Source: Desulfatirhabdium butyrativorans DSM 18734 (GTDB lineage: Bacteria; Desulfobacterota; Desulfobacteria; Desulfobacterales; Desulfatirhabdiaceae). Taken from it: a stretch of 64,000 nt of DNA. Shown here piece after piece: positions 54,872 through 63,060 of this stretch; position 1 is the stretch's first letter, and each line of letters opens with the position of its first letter. The position numbers were made by a program, and so were the translations under genes. Location of the stretch: contig NZ_AUCU01000009.1 in the NCBI RefSeq assembly GCF_000429925.1, positions 62,001 through 126,000 of the forward strand. Direction: 5' to 3'. A model generated the notes under the pieces. The model did no database searches and was not told where the DNA came from. It saw nothing but the letters and a program-made list of their open reading frames with translations.

Positions 54872-55963
54872 TTACGGATTCGATTCGAAAAATGCCCTTG
54901 CCTGCAGCGCCACCTGCTCGGGAAGCGTGAATGTCGCCATATCCCCGAGCCCGATTTCAAACCCCGTAAAATCGCTTCTCACCCATGGGGCGTAGTTGGA
55001 ACGCACCGTCATCACCACCCGCAATTCGAGATCGTTGGACGGATCTTCGGTCAGCAACAGCCCAAGATTGTAGCCGTTTCGGTTGAGGCTTCGATAAAGG
55101 CGCTGTACCGACACGATCCCCCGGGCCAGATCCGCCCAGTCGGAATCGGATGGATCGGCAAGACGGGTTGCCTGGGGCAGGATGGCCCAGATTTCGAAAA
55201 ATCCCTCCGGCGCAAATGCCGCCATCCACTGCCATTGTCCGGTGCTGCCGATCATTCGGGTGCCGTCTTCCCGTTCATGCGCCAGATAGTCCGAAAGCAA
55301 CCTTCTCCCGGTTCGTTTCCGATATGAACTGGCCCGGATTCCCAGATCCCGGTGATGATTCGATGCTACCGGATCGGCCTGAATCTGCAGATGGGGGTGC
55401 AACAGCGATCCGCCTGCAGAGGGCAGGTGGTTCTGAGTGATGGCCATGTAAACGGCTGCAGGATCGACCGAAAGGATGGCTTCGAGATAAGCCTTTGCAT
55501 TTAGAAACCCGTCCCGATAGGATTCGGCGGAAGCCGTTCCGATCTCGACGAAATGCCGGTCATCGAAGATGCAAACGGCCGAATGGGCGCCATAGGGAAA
55601 GAGATTCGGAAACAAAATGGATGCGCCGTAGCGAAACCGCCCGTCCGGGCGGAGCGCTTCGATAAAGGAAGGCGTCCTGCTCTCCACCATGGGGCTGCAG
55701 AACGGGCATTTGCTGCGATCTTCGGCAAAGGGCGGGGGATCGGGGAGGCTTTCCGTCCCCGGCTCCCGTTCCGCACCGCGGTGAACCGTAATCCGGCAGC
55801 TCCTTCCGGTTATCGGGTTCGTCCTGACCTGGACGGGTTTTTCGACAAGCCTGCCGGAAGGTGAAATGAACTGCGCCGCAATGGTTTGAATGTCGAATGG
55901 TCCCATTCCCGTTGTCCCGTTTCCTTTCCCGAAATCCTCCCGTTCTCCCCGGTCCCCATTCAT
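54872..55963 (-). CDS. Galactose-1-phosphate uridylyltransferase-like (HIT superfamily) protein
   Basis: 363 residues. Zinc-site cysteines Cys86/Cys89 are in KCPFCS, and the active-site HPHLQ (His189, His191) follows PSAGGSLL, matching the GalT/Ap4A-phosphorylase branch (GalT has HPHxQ). TNPITGRSCRITVHRG near residue 48 is the GalT N-terminal pattern. It may transfer nucleotidyl groups to a sugar phosphate, but the strict substrate is not certain. Its start codon shares a base with the stop of the acyl-CoA ligase gene, so the two are translationally coupled. Start ATG 55963; Met20 is an alternative. Confidence 0.8.
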   Translation of the reverse strand: MNGDRGEREDFGKGNGTTGMGPFDIQTIAAQFISPSGRLVEKPVQVRTNPITGRSCRITVHRGAEREPGTESLPDPPPFAEDRSKCPFCSPMVESRTPSFIEALRPDGRFRYGASILFPNLFPYGAHSAVCIFDDRHFVEIGTASAESYRDGFLNAKAYLEAILSVDPAAVYMAITQNHLPSAGGSLLHPHLQIQADPVASNHHRDLGIRASSYRKRTGRRLLSDYLAHEREDGTRMIGSTGQWQWMAAFAPEGFFEIWAILPQATRLADPSDSDWADLARGIVSVQRLYRSLNRNGYNLGLLLTEDPSNDLELRVVMTVRSNYAPWVRSDFTGFEIGLGDMATFTLPEQVALQARAFFESNP

Positions 55964-57459
55964 CAGGCCCCGTACCTTTCCTTGACCAGCTTGCGGTCGA
56001 TCGCACCGGATGCCGTTCTGGGAAGCGCATCGACAAACTGCACATACCGGGGCTTCTTGTAGCGGGCGATTTTCCCTGCCACAAAATCGATCAGGGCTTC
56101 CGCTGACAGGCTGCTGCCGGATTTGAGCACACAGACGGCCTTGATGCCTTCCCCGAATTTCGGATCGGGCACGCCGATGACCGAAACCGCCTCGATATCG
56201 GGATGTTCCAGCACGACGGCTTCAACCTCGGCAGGATAGACATTTTCACCGCCCGGTTTGATGAGCTCCTTTTCGGGTTTTCTGCCGGCGAACCAGAGAT
56301 AGCCATCGGCATCGAGTTTTCCCATATCGCCCGTATGGTGCCATCCGTTCCGGAAGGTGAATCGGTTGGCTTCCTGCTGGTTCCAGAAGCCTTGAAAGAC
56401 CAGCGGCCCCTGCACCACGATCTCACCGGGTTCGCCAACCGCCACGGGTAGTTCCCGCTCGTCCACCAACTGCATGCGAACGAGCATTCCCTGCCTGCCT
56501 GCAGACCCGGGTTTTTCCCGGGCCGGTGAAAACGTGACGAGGCCCGTGGTTTCCGTCTGCCCGTAGAGCGTCCAGAACAGGGCTGCGGTCTGTGCTTCGA
56601 ATCGGGCGATGGTTTCGGGATTGTCGAGACCCAGCACATGGCGAAGCGATGTCAGCCGGAAAACGGCGCCATCCATTTCAGAAAGCAGATTCGAGAGGAT
56701 GGGCGGGAAGCTGCCGATGATGGAAATGGATTCGGCATCGATCAGCTCGAGGGTTTTTCGGGCGTCGAATCGCTCGAGGATGACGTTTTTTCCGCCTGCA
56801 TGCAGCACGGACAAGGCAAGGTTGAGACCTGTGATGTGAAAAATGGGCAGCATGTTGAGGTAGCTGTCTGCAGGGGAGAGCAGCATGGTGGCAATGGTTT
56901 GCATGTTGGCGGCCACGAGATTGCCGTGGCTGAGCACGGCCCCCCGGGCTTTTCCTTCCACGGCTGCCGTATAGATGATGCAAAACGGATCGTCGCTTCG
57001 GACATCCTGCGTCTTTGGCGCCGCCCCGGCCCGGATCAGGCCATCGAGCGGCGCGGGGGCATCGGCGTGGAACCCATAAAGCAGGGGAATGTTGCAGGAA
57101 GCGTGGAGCTCTGCGGCCGTATCGGCAAGGGCTTTGTCCACGCATAGGGCTTTGGGGGAGCAATCGAGCAGGATGTGGCGGATTTCTTCGGTGCTCAGCC
57201 GCCAGTTGATCGGCACCAGAATGGCGCCGATAGCCGATGCGGCGCCGAACAATTCCAGAAAACGCCGGTCGTTATAGGCCAGAACGGCGATCCGGTCCCC
57301 TTTTTGAATCCCTGCACCCGCAAGACCCGATGCAAGCCCGTCAACTCGGGCAAGGACATCCTTGTGGGAAAGCCGGAGGTCATTTTGAACCAGCGCCGTC
57401 CGGTCCGGATAGATGCGTGCGTTACGGATGAACAGATCGTACATGGTGAGATCTCTCAT
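55963..57459 (-). CDS. AMP-forming acyl-CoA synthetase/ligase, divergent P-loop
   Basis: 498 residues, ATG 57459 with AGGAGG 7 bases upstream. ANL-superfamily motifs: LYGQTETTG, VVQGPLVFQGFWNQ, GWHHTGDMGKLDADGYLWFAGR, PGGENVYPAEVE and catalytic lysine in PRTASGAIDRKLVKE. The ATP-phosphate loop, normally T-S-G-T-T-G-x-P-K-G, reads YTAAVEGKARGAVLSH, keeping only the flanks. It probably activates a carboxylic acid to its CoA thioester, with reduced certainty because of that loop. The coupled GalT-like gene is an odd partner. Confidence 0.85.
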   Translation of the reverse strand: MRDLTMYDLFIRNARIYPDRTALVQNDLRLSHKDVLARVDGLASGLAGAGIQKGDRIAVLAYNDRRFLELFGAASAIGAILVPINWRLSTEEIRHILLDCSPKALCVDKALADTAAELHASCNIPLLYGFHADAPAPLDGLIRAGAAPKTQDVRSDDPFCIIYTAAVEGKARGAVLSHGNLVAANMQTIATMLLSPADSYLNMLPIFHITGLNLALSVLHAGGKNVILERFDARKTLELIDAESISIIGSFPPILSNLLSEMDGAVFRLTSLRHVLGLDNPETIARFEAQTAALFWTLYGQTETTGLVTFSPAREKPGSAGRQGMLVRMQLVDERELPVAVGEPGEIVVQGPLVFQGFWNQQEANRFTFRNGWHHTGDMGKLDADGYLWFAGRKPEKELIKPGGENVYPAEVEAVVLEHPDIEAVSVIGVPDPKFGEGIKAVCVLKSGSSLSAEALIDFVAGKIARYKKPRYVQFVDALPRTASGAIDRKLVKERYGA

Positions 57460-57915
57460 GCGGCCGCCTCCTGTAAGGTTGGATCAACATGGGGAAGAAG
57501 GGAAAAACGAAGATAGTCATTCATTACGCCATCCGGGGCAGATTTTCAACCCACATTCCACACCCTTTTGAGGCGTTATCCGGTTGATTTTTCCTGGAAG
57601 GGAGGCGGTTGGCTGGATGTAAAGATATCCTCGGTAAGGCCAAGCGTCTGGAGATAGGCAAGTTGAACCGGTTTGAAAGGCAGGGCAGTTGTACCCAAGG
57701 TAGTGCCTGAACGAAAAGTGGCATTTTCGAAATTTCACGGAGCAGGATTTGCGCAAAATTGGCGATCAATTCGTGGCTGGAAGGCCTCATTGTCAATAAA
57801 ATCTGAAAATGCCGTTGAATAAATGGAATTCGGGAAAAAATTGGGAATGAGTGGTACCATTTGAATATGCATATCCCTTATCCTCATAAACAAGGTTTTG
57901 AAAATCTCTCTTGAC
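57460..57915. other. Intergenic region, no gene supported
   Basis: 456 bases upstream of the ligase gene. Several short overlapping frames cross it without ribosome-binding sites or recognisable products. It borders the transposase fragment and may be degraded accessory DNA. Confidence 0.5.
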
Positions 57916-58146
57916 TTAAGCAGCAAGCAAGTACTTTTTCCGTTGCTCTTTTTGTTGCTTTCGAAGTTCTTTGATTTCTAATGCTCTACCAATGATCTGG
58001 ATATTTCGAGCGATTACAGCAAAGGCAACATAGCGTTTGAATCCTTCTATGCCATGATCGGGACATCTGTCGAGGCCATGATTCTCCAGAGCATTGATGG
58101 AGGATCCACAGACGAATGCTGATGTCGTAACCTGATAAATTTTTAT
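57916..58146 (-). pseudogene. Transposase C-terminal fragment
   Basis: On the - strand a frame ending TAA at 57916-57918 reads SSINALENHGLDRCPDHG, then IEGFKRYVAFAVIARNIQIIGRA and a Lys/Gln-rich tail ending KKYLLAA. This is the conserved C-terminus of an IS transposase of the ISNCY-like type (ENHGLDRCPD...GFKRYV...ARN). Just upstream, SIRLWI appears in a neighbouring frame, implying a frameshift near 58115, and nothing recognisable extends beyond about 58146. The rest of the gene is missing, so it is a remnant. Confidence 0.7.
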
Positions 58147-58363
58147 GGTTATGGAAAACCCTGAGGAGAGATATCATTTTTTCATCGCAAATGGGATTGC
58201 AGATTAAAAATGGCCAGGCGTGAAGCCTGTCAGAATTTAAAGCGCCGGCCTCGGAGTACGGCAACTGCCGCAAAGCGGCTTACTTGAACAAAGGGCGAAA
58301 TGTATGCTTGACATGTAAAAGAACAATTTTTACACTCTCTCCCCAATCATCCTTCACTACCTC

Positions 58364-58383
58364 TCAACCCTTAAAACTTAAAA
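58364..58383. repeat. 20-bp direct repeat, left copy
   Basis: TCAACCCTTAAAACTTAAAA, identical to 58867-58886. The two copies flank exactly the block of foldback elements at 58384-58866. Confidence 0.85.
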
Positions 58384-58385
58384 GT

Positions 58386-58521
58386 GACGACTCCGCAAAA
58401 AGGCTGGATGTCCCGCGTTCCGCGGGATCGTGCTGCATCCCTCGTCGCTGAGGCGTACGTATAAGTACGCCTCACAGACGGGATTTGCATTCCTTGCCTG
58501 CGGCCTTTTTTCGAAGTCGTC
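58386..58521. repeat. Foldback element B (136 bp)
   Basis: Terminal inverted repeats of 19 bases with two mismatches (GACGACTCCGCAAAAAGGC at 58386-58404; complement at 58503-58521). Inside are two perfect hairpins: TCCCGCG-TTC-CGCGGGA (58411-58427) and TGAGGCGTAC with GTACGCCTCA around a 6-base loop (58449-58474). No coding capacity. A three-hairpin non-autonomous element by appearance. Confidence 0.75.
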
Positions 58522-58527
58522 CATATC

Positions 58528-58577
58528 TTGGACTTTTTGCGAGACCATCAAAACTGATGGACTCGCAAAAAGTCCAA
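58528..58577. repeat. Long hairpin at junction of elements B and A
   Basis: Arms of 23 bases (58528-58550 and 58555-58577) with a single A-A mismatch and the loop AAAC; core GGACTTTTTGCGAG. The right arm is the left end of element A copy 2, so the hairpin may represent two abutting element ends in opposite orientation. Confidence 0.8.
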
Positions 58578-58866
58578 AAGTCTCATTCGAGTCGCATGGG
58601 GGGAGATACGCCTTTTTCGTTGCATCGGATAAACTCAGCCGCCCGAGCTCGTAAGGGTCGGGCATGTGGCCAGGCTTCAGCGATAAGCCATTGGAAAGCA
58701 ATATCTTGTTATTCAAACAGATATGGCTTGGTAGCGCATGCCCGACCCAACGATCTCCGGCGGCTTCAAACAAGTATCCGATGCAAGATCAAAAGGCGGT
58801 TCTCTCCCCATGCTCAGGCAAGGAAATCCCCCAAAATCGGAGGTAGAGCGACTTTTTGCAAGTCCA
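58558..58866. repeat. Foldback repeat element A, copy 2 (309 bp)
   Basis: Second copy of the element at 1723-2017. Terminal repeats TGGACTCGCAAAAAGTC (58558-58574) and its complement (58850-58866, one mismatch). Inner arms GGGTCGGGCATG (58655-58666) and CATGCCCGACCC (58737-58748) differ from copy 1 by a C-G to T-A pair change that keeps the helix. The right end abuts the direct repeat at 58867 exactly. Confidence 0.8.
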
Positions 58867-58910
58867 TCAACCCTTAAAACTTAAAACTTAAAACTTAAAA
58901 CTTCTAACTT
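58867..58910. repeat. Right 20-bp direct repeat and AAAACTT heptamer array
   Basis: 58867-58886 repeats 58364-58383. Four AAAACTT heptamers run from 58876 to 58903, with a fifth, changed copy (CTAACTT) to 58910. Confidence 0.85.
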
Positions 58911-58969
58911 TTAACCCTGAAACCCTATTTTGGTCTAATTGAGGGCTGTACCATGAAAGCTGGTATGTA

Positions 58970-60181
58970 ATGGACCAAACAAGCAGCTCGGGGCCTGCCA
59001 TTCGAAGAGAAACGGATCTTCCGTTCGAGTCGGTGGTGTTGATTGTCGGCGGGATGACAATGCTGATCACCGGCGCTTTGCTTTTCCCCATCTATCAGGG
59101 AACCCTTCCTTACTATGAAAACGGCTTGCATGGACTTCTTCTGATCATTTTTGCACTGCAAATGATCGCCCTGGGCAAAACACCATTCGGTGACATGCCC
59201 AGATCGAAGCCCCTCTTCTTGACAGGCATGCTGATTGCGACAGTCGGCATGACCACCTGTTTTATCCCTCTCTTCACTCCCCTTCCTCGCATCTTGCTGA
59301 TTCTATGTTTCGGTCCGGGCGGCCTACTCCTTCTTCTGCAAATGTGTTTTTCCAAAGACAAGCTTCCAAAATGGGCGGCATACGGAGGCATCTTCCGACA
59401 TCTCATTCTGAGCTGCGCGGCAGTGTATGGTTTTTCCATCGTGATCGGACTTCTTCTTTGGAAGCAGAACCTGGCCTCTACGCGCCTGACGGCATTGTCG
59501 GTTCTCGTTTTCGGCGCAGCGATCTTATACCTTGCGGTAGTGCTCCGGGAAATCTATCGCAGATATCCCCAAGCTCAGAAAAATCTCCCGGGAGATGTCG
59601 CGCTTTCCGCGGATCGGGCCATGCTCATTCTGGTGGGCCTATTTATGGTGATTCTCGGCGTTCTGCTCATTCCGGTCAGTCTGGGGGCGCTTCCATTCTC
59701 GGAAAGCGCCCAGCTTGGCCTGTTGATGGTGATTTTTGCCGTTCAGATGTTGGCCTTCGGAAACACGCCGATTGGCCCCTTCCCCCGTAGGTGGCTAGTT
59801 ACCGGATTGGGGCTGCTGTTTGGGGGCCTGGGCGTCGTCTCCTGTATTCTTCCCCATGTGCTGGTTCCGTCGCTTACGGTTCTTGTCGGCGTCCTCAATC
59901 TTGCGGGGGGAATCATCACTCTTGCGAAGATGTGGGCTGAGCGCCGCAGACAACCGCTGCCTCCCGGTTTCGCTCATCCCGTGCTGACGCGACTGTTCCT
60001 TACACAGCTGACCTTGAATATTCTTGCCGTCATGTTCGGCGCTTCGATGCTCCTGCCCGGACTGGTGCATGGGGGAATCATCGGAGCGATTCTCATCGCG
60101 AACGGCGGTGTCCTTTTGTATCTTATTCACCTCCTGACGGTTGTGGATAGGATCCGTATGGATATGGAAGGTAACCCATAA
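58970..60181 (+). CDS. Polytopic membrane protein with internal duplication
   Basis: 403 residues and about eleven or twelve hydrophobic segments. The two halves are related: SVVLIVGGMTMLITGALLFPIYQGTLPYYENGLHGLLLIIFALQMIALGKTPFGDMPRS near the start matches AMLILVGLFMVILGVLLIPVSLGALPFSESAQLGLLMVIFAVQMLAFGNTPIGPFPRR from about residue 213. I do not recognise the family. It precedes an acetoacetate-decarboxylase-like gene by 20 bases and an SDR gene, so it could transport or sense their substrate. No strong Shine-Dalgarno at ATG 58970. Confidence 0.75.
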   Translation: MDQTSSSGPAIRRETDLPFESVVLIVGGMTMLITGALLFPIYQGTLPYYENGLHGLLLIIFALQMIALGKTPFGDMPRSKPLFLTGMLIATVGMTTCFIPLFTPLPRILLILCFGPGGLLLLLQMCFSKDKLPKWAAYGGIFRHLILSCAAVYGFSIVIGLLLWKQNLASTRLTALSVLVFGAAILYLAVVLREIYRRYPQAQKNLPGDVALSADRAMLILVGLFMVILGVLLIPVSLGALPFSESAQLGLLMVIFAVQMLAFGNTPIGPFPRRWLVTGLGLLFGGLGVVSCILPHVLVPSLTVLVGVLNLAGGIITLAKMWAERRRQPLPPGFAHPVLTRLFLTQLTLNILAVMFGASMLLPGLVHGGIIGAILIANGGVLLYLIHLLTVVDRIRMDMEGNP

Positions 60182-60201
60182 ACGCAAGGAAGGAGGTCCC
60201 C

Positions 60202-60987
60202 ATGTTCAAGTTCGAAGACGACAAGTGCTACCGGATGCCGGCCCATTTTGGCGGATCGCCTTTTGATCCCGAGGCCAAGGCGAATTACAACGATGTCACG
60301 AGTCTAACGTACCGATACAGGACAGACGGGGATAAACTGGCAGACTACATTCCCGAAGGTTTCGAGCTGACAAGCCCGGAGTTGATCATTCAGTACCAGC
60401 AGTGCAGGCAGGTCGAGTGGATGGCCGGATCGTATTATAACCTGGTTTCCGTTGGGGCTCCCGTGCGCTTCAACGGACGAGAAGATCGGCTGGAAGGAAC
60501 CTACTCTCTGGTGATCTGGGAGAACAAGACCACCCCCATTCTGACAGGAAATATGATGGGCGTTCCCAAGATTTACGCAGACATCGAAGACTTGCATATC
60601 CTTGCAGACACGTACCGCGCCTGCCTCAGCTATGAAGGAAACACTTTCCTGCAGATGGAAATGAAACCCACGAAGGCGCTGAAGAAACAGCAAGTCAACG
60701 TCCTCACGACGGACTTCAATTCTTTCGGATGGCGTTACATTCCGAAGGTGGGCGGGCCGGGCGCGGATTTGAGCCAGCCCATTCTTTTTCCCATGCGGAA
60801 CGAACCCGATTGCGGTTGGCAGGGCAATGGGGCGATTCAATGGACCGAATTGAGCTGGGAGCAGAATCCAATGCAGTGGCATATCATCAAAGCCCTGGCG
60901 CAGTTGCCCATTGTCGAGCTGGCCCCTGTAATTCTAACGAAAGGCCGAATGGTCCTCATGGAGGCTCGGGGAAAAGTCCTTCGGTAG
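60202..60987 (+). CDS. Acetoacetate decarboxylase-family protein
   Basis: 261 residues, ATG 60202 with GGAGG upstream. The fold signature is GNMMGVPKIYADI, in which Lys123 matches the Schiff-base lysine of acetoacetate decarboxylase. The usual E-D-x3-G-R-E motif before it is replaced by NKTTPILTGN. Homologues lacking part of that motif act as decarboxylases, aldolase-dehydratases or unknown enzymes, so acetone formation is only one option. It lies between the duplicated membrane protein and an SDR oxidoreductase, consistent with a small catabolic operon handling a keto acid or keto-acyl compound. Confidence 0.82.
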   Translation: MFKFEDDKCYRMPAHFGGSPFDPEAKANYNDVTSLTYRYRTDGDKLADYIPEGFELTSPELIIQYQQCRQVEWMAGSYYNLVSVGAPVRFNGREDRLEGTYSLVIWENKTTPILTGNMMGVPKIYADIEDLHILADTYRACLSYEGNTFLQMEMKPTKALKKQQVNVLTTDFNSFGWRYIPKVGGPGADLSQPILFPMRNEPDCGWQGNGAIQWTELSWEQNPMQWHIIKALAQLPIVELAPVILTKGRMVLMEARGKVLR

Positions 60988-61047
60988 GTTCCATGGCTTT
61001 CGCATCTACACCATTGAAAACCAAGATCGAAAGGGGAGTGTCGCGAC

Positions 61048-61851
61048 ATGAACGATTATTACAGGGATCAGGTGGCCGTGGTCACCGGCGGAGCGTCTGG
61101 AATCGGTCTTGCTTTGTGTGAACAGCTTCTCTCGCTTGGCGCCAGAGCCGTCGTTCTGGCGGACTTGAACGCGGAAAAACTGAAAGCGGAGTCGGAGCGG
61201 CTGGGGCAAGCGTATCCGGGCAAGGCGCTGGGAATTCAGACCGATGTGGCCAAACAGGAAAGCGTTTCTGCGATGATCCAACAGGCGGCGAAGTTTGGGG
61301 GAGGGCAGATTCATTTCCTCTTCAACAACGCAGGGCTTGGCTCGATGAAATCCTTCGATGAGACGACAGACGAGGATTGGCAGTTTGCTTTCAGCGTCAA
61401 TTTCTTTGGCGCCCTATACGGAATCAGAGCCGTATTGCCGATCATGCGCGCTCAAGGAGGCGGGCATATCGCCAATACCGCTTCGGGAATCGCTTTTGCG
61501 CCTATGGCCTATCAGAGCATGTACAGCGCGACCAAGTCCGCGCTGGTCGGTCTGACCGGTTCGTTGCGCTACGAGTATTGGGATGAGAACATTCGTTTTT
61601 CTACGGTCATTCCCGGAACCGTCGCCACCCCCATCTGGGGGGCGGGAGGTGCTCCGGATTCCGCCATCACACCGCAGGAATCCGCTGCCGGCATTCTCCG
61701 GGGAGTAGCGGCAAATGAACGGATCATCATTGTTACAGAGGCCGATCGCAGCGGAGCGATCAATGCCTTCCGGCCCGAAGCAGCCGAAGGGATGGATCAA
61801 TATCTCCTGAATGTCGCCCGACAGAGAAAGGCTGGAAAAATGGCGATTTGA
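61048..61851 (+). CDS. Classical SDR oxidoreductase
   Basis: 267 residues. NAD(P)-binding VVTGGASGIGLALCEQ, FNNAGLGS, catalytic Ser in TASGIAFAP and Tyr/Lys in YSATKSAL. ADLNAEK after beta-2 has Asp at the end of the strand, favouring NAD(H). GGGAG-type Shine-Dalgarno upstream. It reduces or oxidises a hydroxyl/keto group, perhaps on the same substrate as the ADC-like protein encoded 60 bases earlier. Confidence 0.9.
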   Translation: MNDYYRDQVAVVTGGASGIGLALCEQLLSLGARAVVLADLNAEKLKAESERLGQAYPGKALGIQTDVAKQESVSAMIQQAAKFGGGQIHFLFNNAGLGSMKSFDETTDEDWQFAFSVNFFGALYGIRAVLPIMRAQGGGHIANTASGIAFAPMAYQSMYSATKSALVGLTGSLRYEYWDENIRFSTVIPGTVATPIWGAGGAPDSAITPQESAAGILRGVAANERIIIVTEADRSGAINAFRPEAAEGMDQYLLNVARQRKAGKMAI

Positions 61852-62063
61852 TGAGCGCTAAGATGAGAAAGGCCGGGAATGCGGACTTGCATTGGAAAAC
61901 GAAATGGTATCCTCTGACCCGGCTCCTGAAGTTCTATCTTTCTAAATGCTTCCAGCGTGGGGCGTCGTCCCCACGGAGATGGAAATCCAATCCTTACTGC
62001 CGGGAGGGTGGCCCCCTTCGCCAGGAACATTGATGGAACGGAAGACGGATAGAGGATTGATTT

Positions 62064-62497
62064 TCAGACGACATTCATTTGGTTGAATTTTCGGCCGACC
62101 AGAGAAGCGGTTACGACAAGGGCTGAGGAAATGAAAATCATGATGATGCCCAGAGCCGAGAGCCTTCCCCAAAGCCCGTCTTCCGCAAAGCGCAGAATTT
62201 GAACGGCAAGCACTAGAGAAATTTGAAGGGAATGTTGGTCCGGGTGTTCATGTAGGCCAGGAAAAGCGCCAGTGCCGTCGTCACCAAGGCCGATCCTGTG
62301 GTGAATACGAGGGTATTCCACAGGACGGTGAGAAATTCCGGGTCGCTGTAAGCCTCGATGTATTTGATCCAGGTGAAGCGATCGAAGCGGCCGAATCCGG
62401 CGGAAAAACTGCCGATCGCCAGCATGACGACGGGACACACCGTCAGAAAGCCGACGATCACCAGAAGGGATGTGGTCAGGAGGGGTTTTCGGTTCAT
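62064..62497 (-). pseudogene. ABC transporter permease (iron/thiamine type), internally deleted
   Basis: Two pieces of one permease lie in different frames. The N-terminal 94 residues (62497-62213) read MNRKPLLTTSLLVIVGFL through LFLAYMNTRTNIPFKFL and end at a stop. The C-terminal ~47 residues (VLAVQILRFAEDGLWG to VGRKFNQMNVV) follow in another frame from about 62210 to 62064. FbpB-type permeases have about 550 residues, so roughly 400 are missing at this point. The start is 11 bases after the ATPase fragment's stop. A decayed transporter. Confidence 0.8.
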
Positions 62498-62507
62498 GAG
62501 GCGACCA

Positions 62508-63060
62508 TCAGGGGGAGGAGGTGGGATTGGCGGCTGAGGGGATCAGAAAACAGTGGTCGGCTTCGAAGGCAACGGTGATATCGCTTCCGGCTTCGATGGC
62601 CACCTCCGGATCGATGGTCGTCATCAACAAGGTCTCTCCAATGCGGACTTCCGCTTCGTAAGCCTCGCCGACGAAAATCCGATGGATCACCTTCCCTTGG
62701 AAAACGTTCGGACGGGTGTCGCCTGTCGGGGGCCCGATCCGAATGAATTCCGGACGTGCGCAGAGCATGGCCTGCCCGCCGACGGGGATGCGGCGGGAGT
62801 TGCATGCCTGGATCGGTCCGATGGCCGTATCGACCGTGGCATGGGTTTCGGTGTTGTGACGGACGGTGGCCGGGATCAGGTTGGCCCGGCCGATGAAATC
62901 GGCCACGAAGGAATCGTCCGTGTCGAAATAGATCTTCTTCGGATCGCCCACCTCGACGATCCGTCCCTTCTTCATGACGGCGATCCGATCGGAAAGCGCC
63001 AGGGCTTCGACCCGGTCATGGGTCACATAGACGGCCGTGATTTCGAGTTCGGTCAAAAAG
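62508..63060 (-). pseudogene. ABC transporter ATPase, C-terminal fragment (FbpC/PotA type)
   Basis: The frame starts within the helical domain just before LTELEITAVYVTHDRVEALALSDRIAVM (H-loop) and continues through KGRIVEVGDPKKIYFDTDDSFVADFIG and a C-terminal TOBE domain (LCARPEFIRIG). Walker A, signature motif and Walker B are missing, so it cannot hydrolyse ATP. Upstream it runs directly into a truncated gene of a different family (63016-63591), showing a recombination junction near 63050-63060. It lies just upstream of the deleted permease. Confidence 0.8.
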
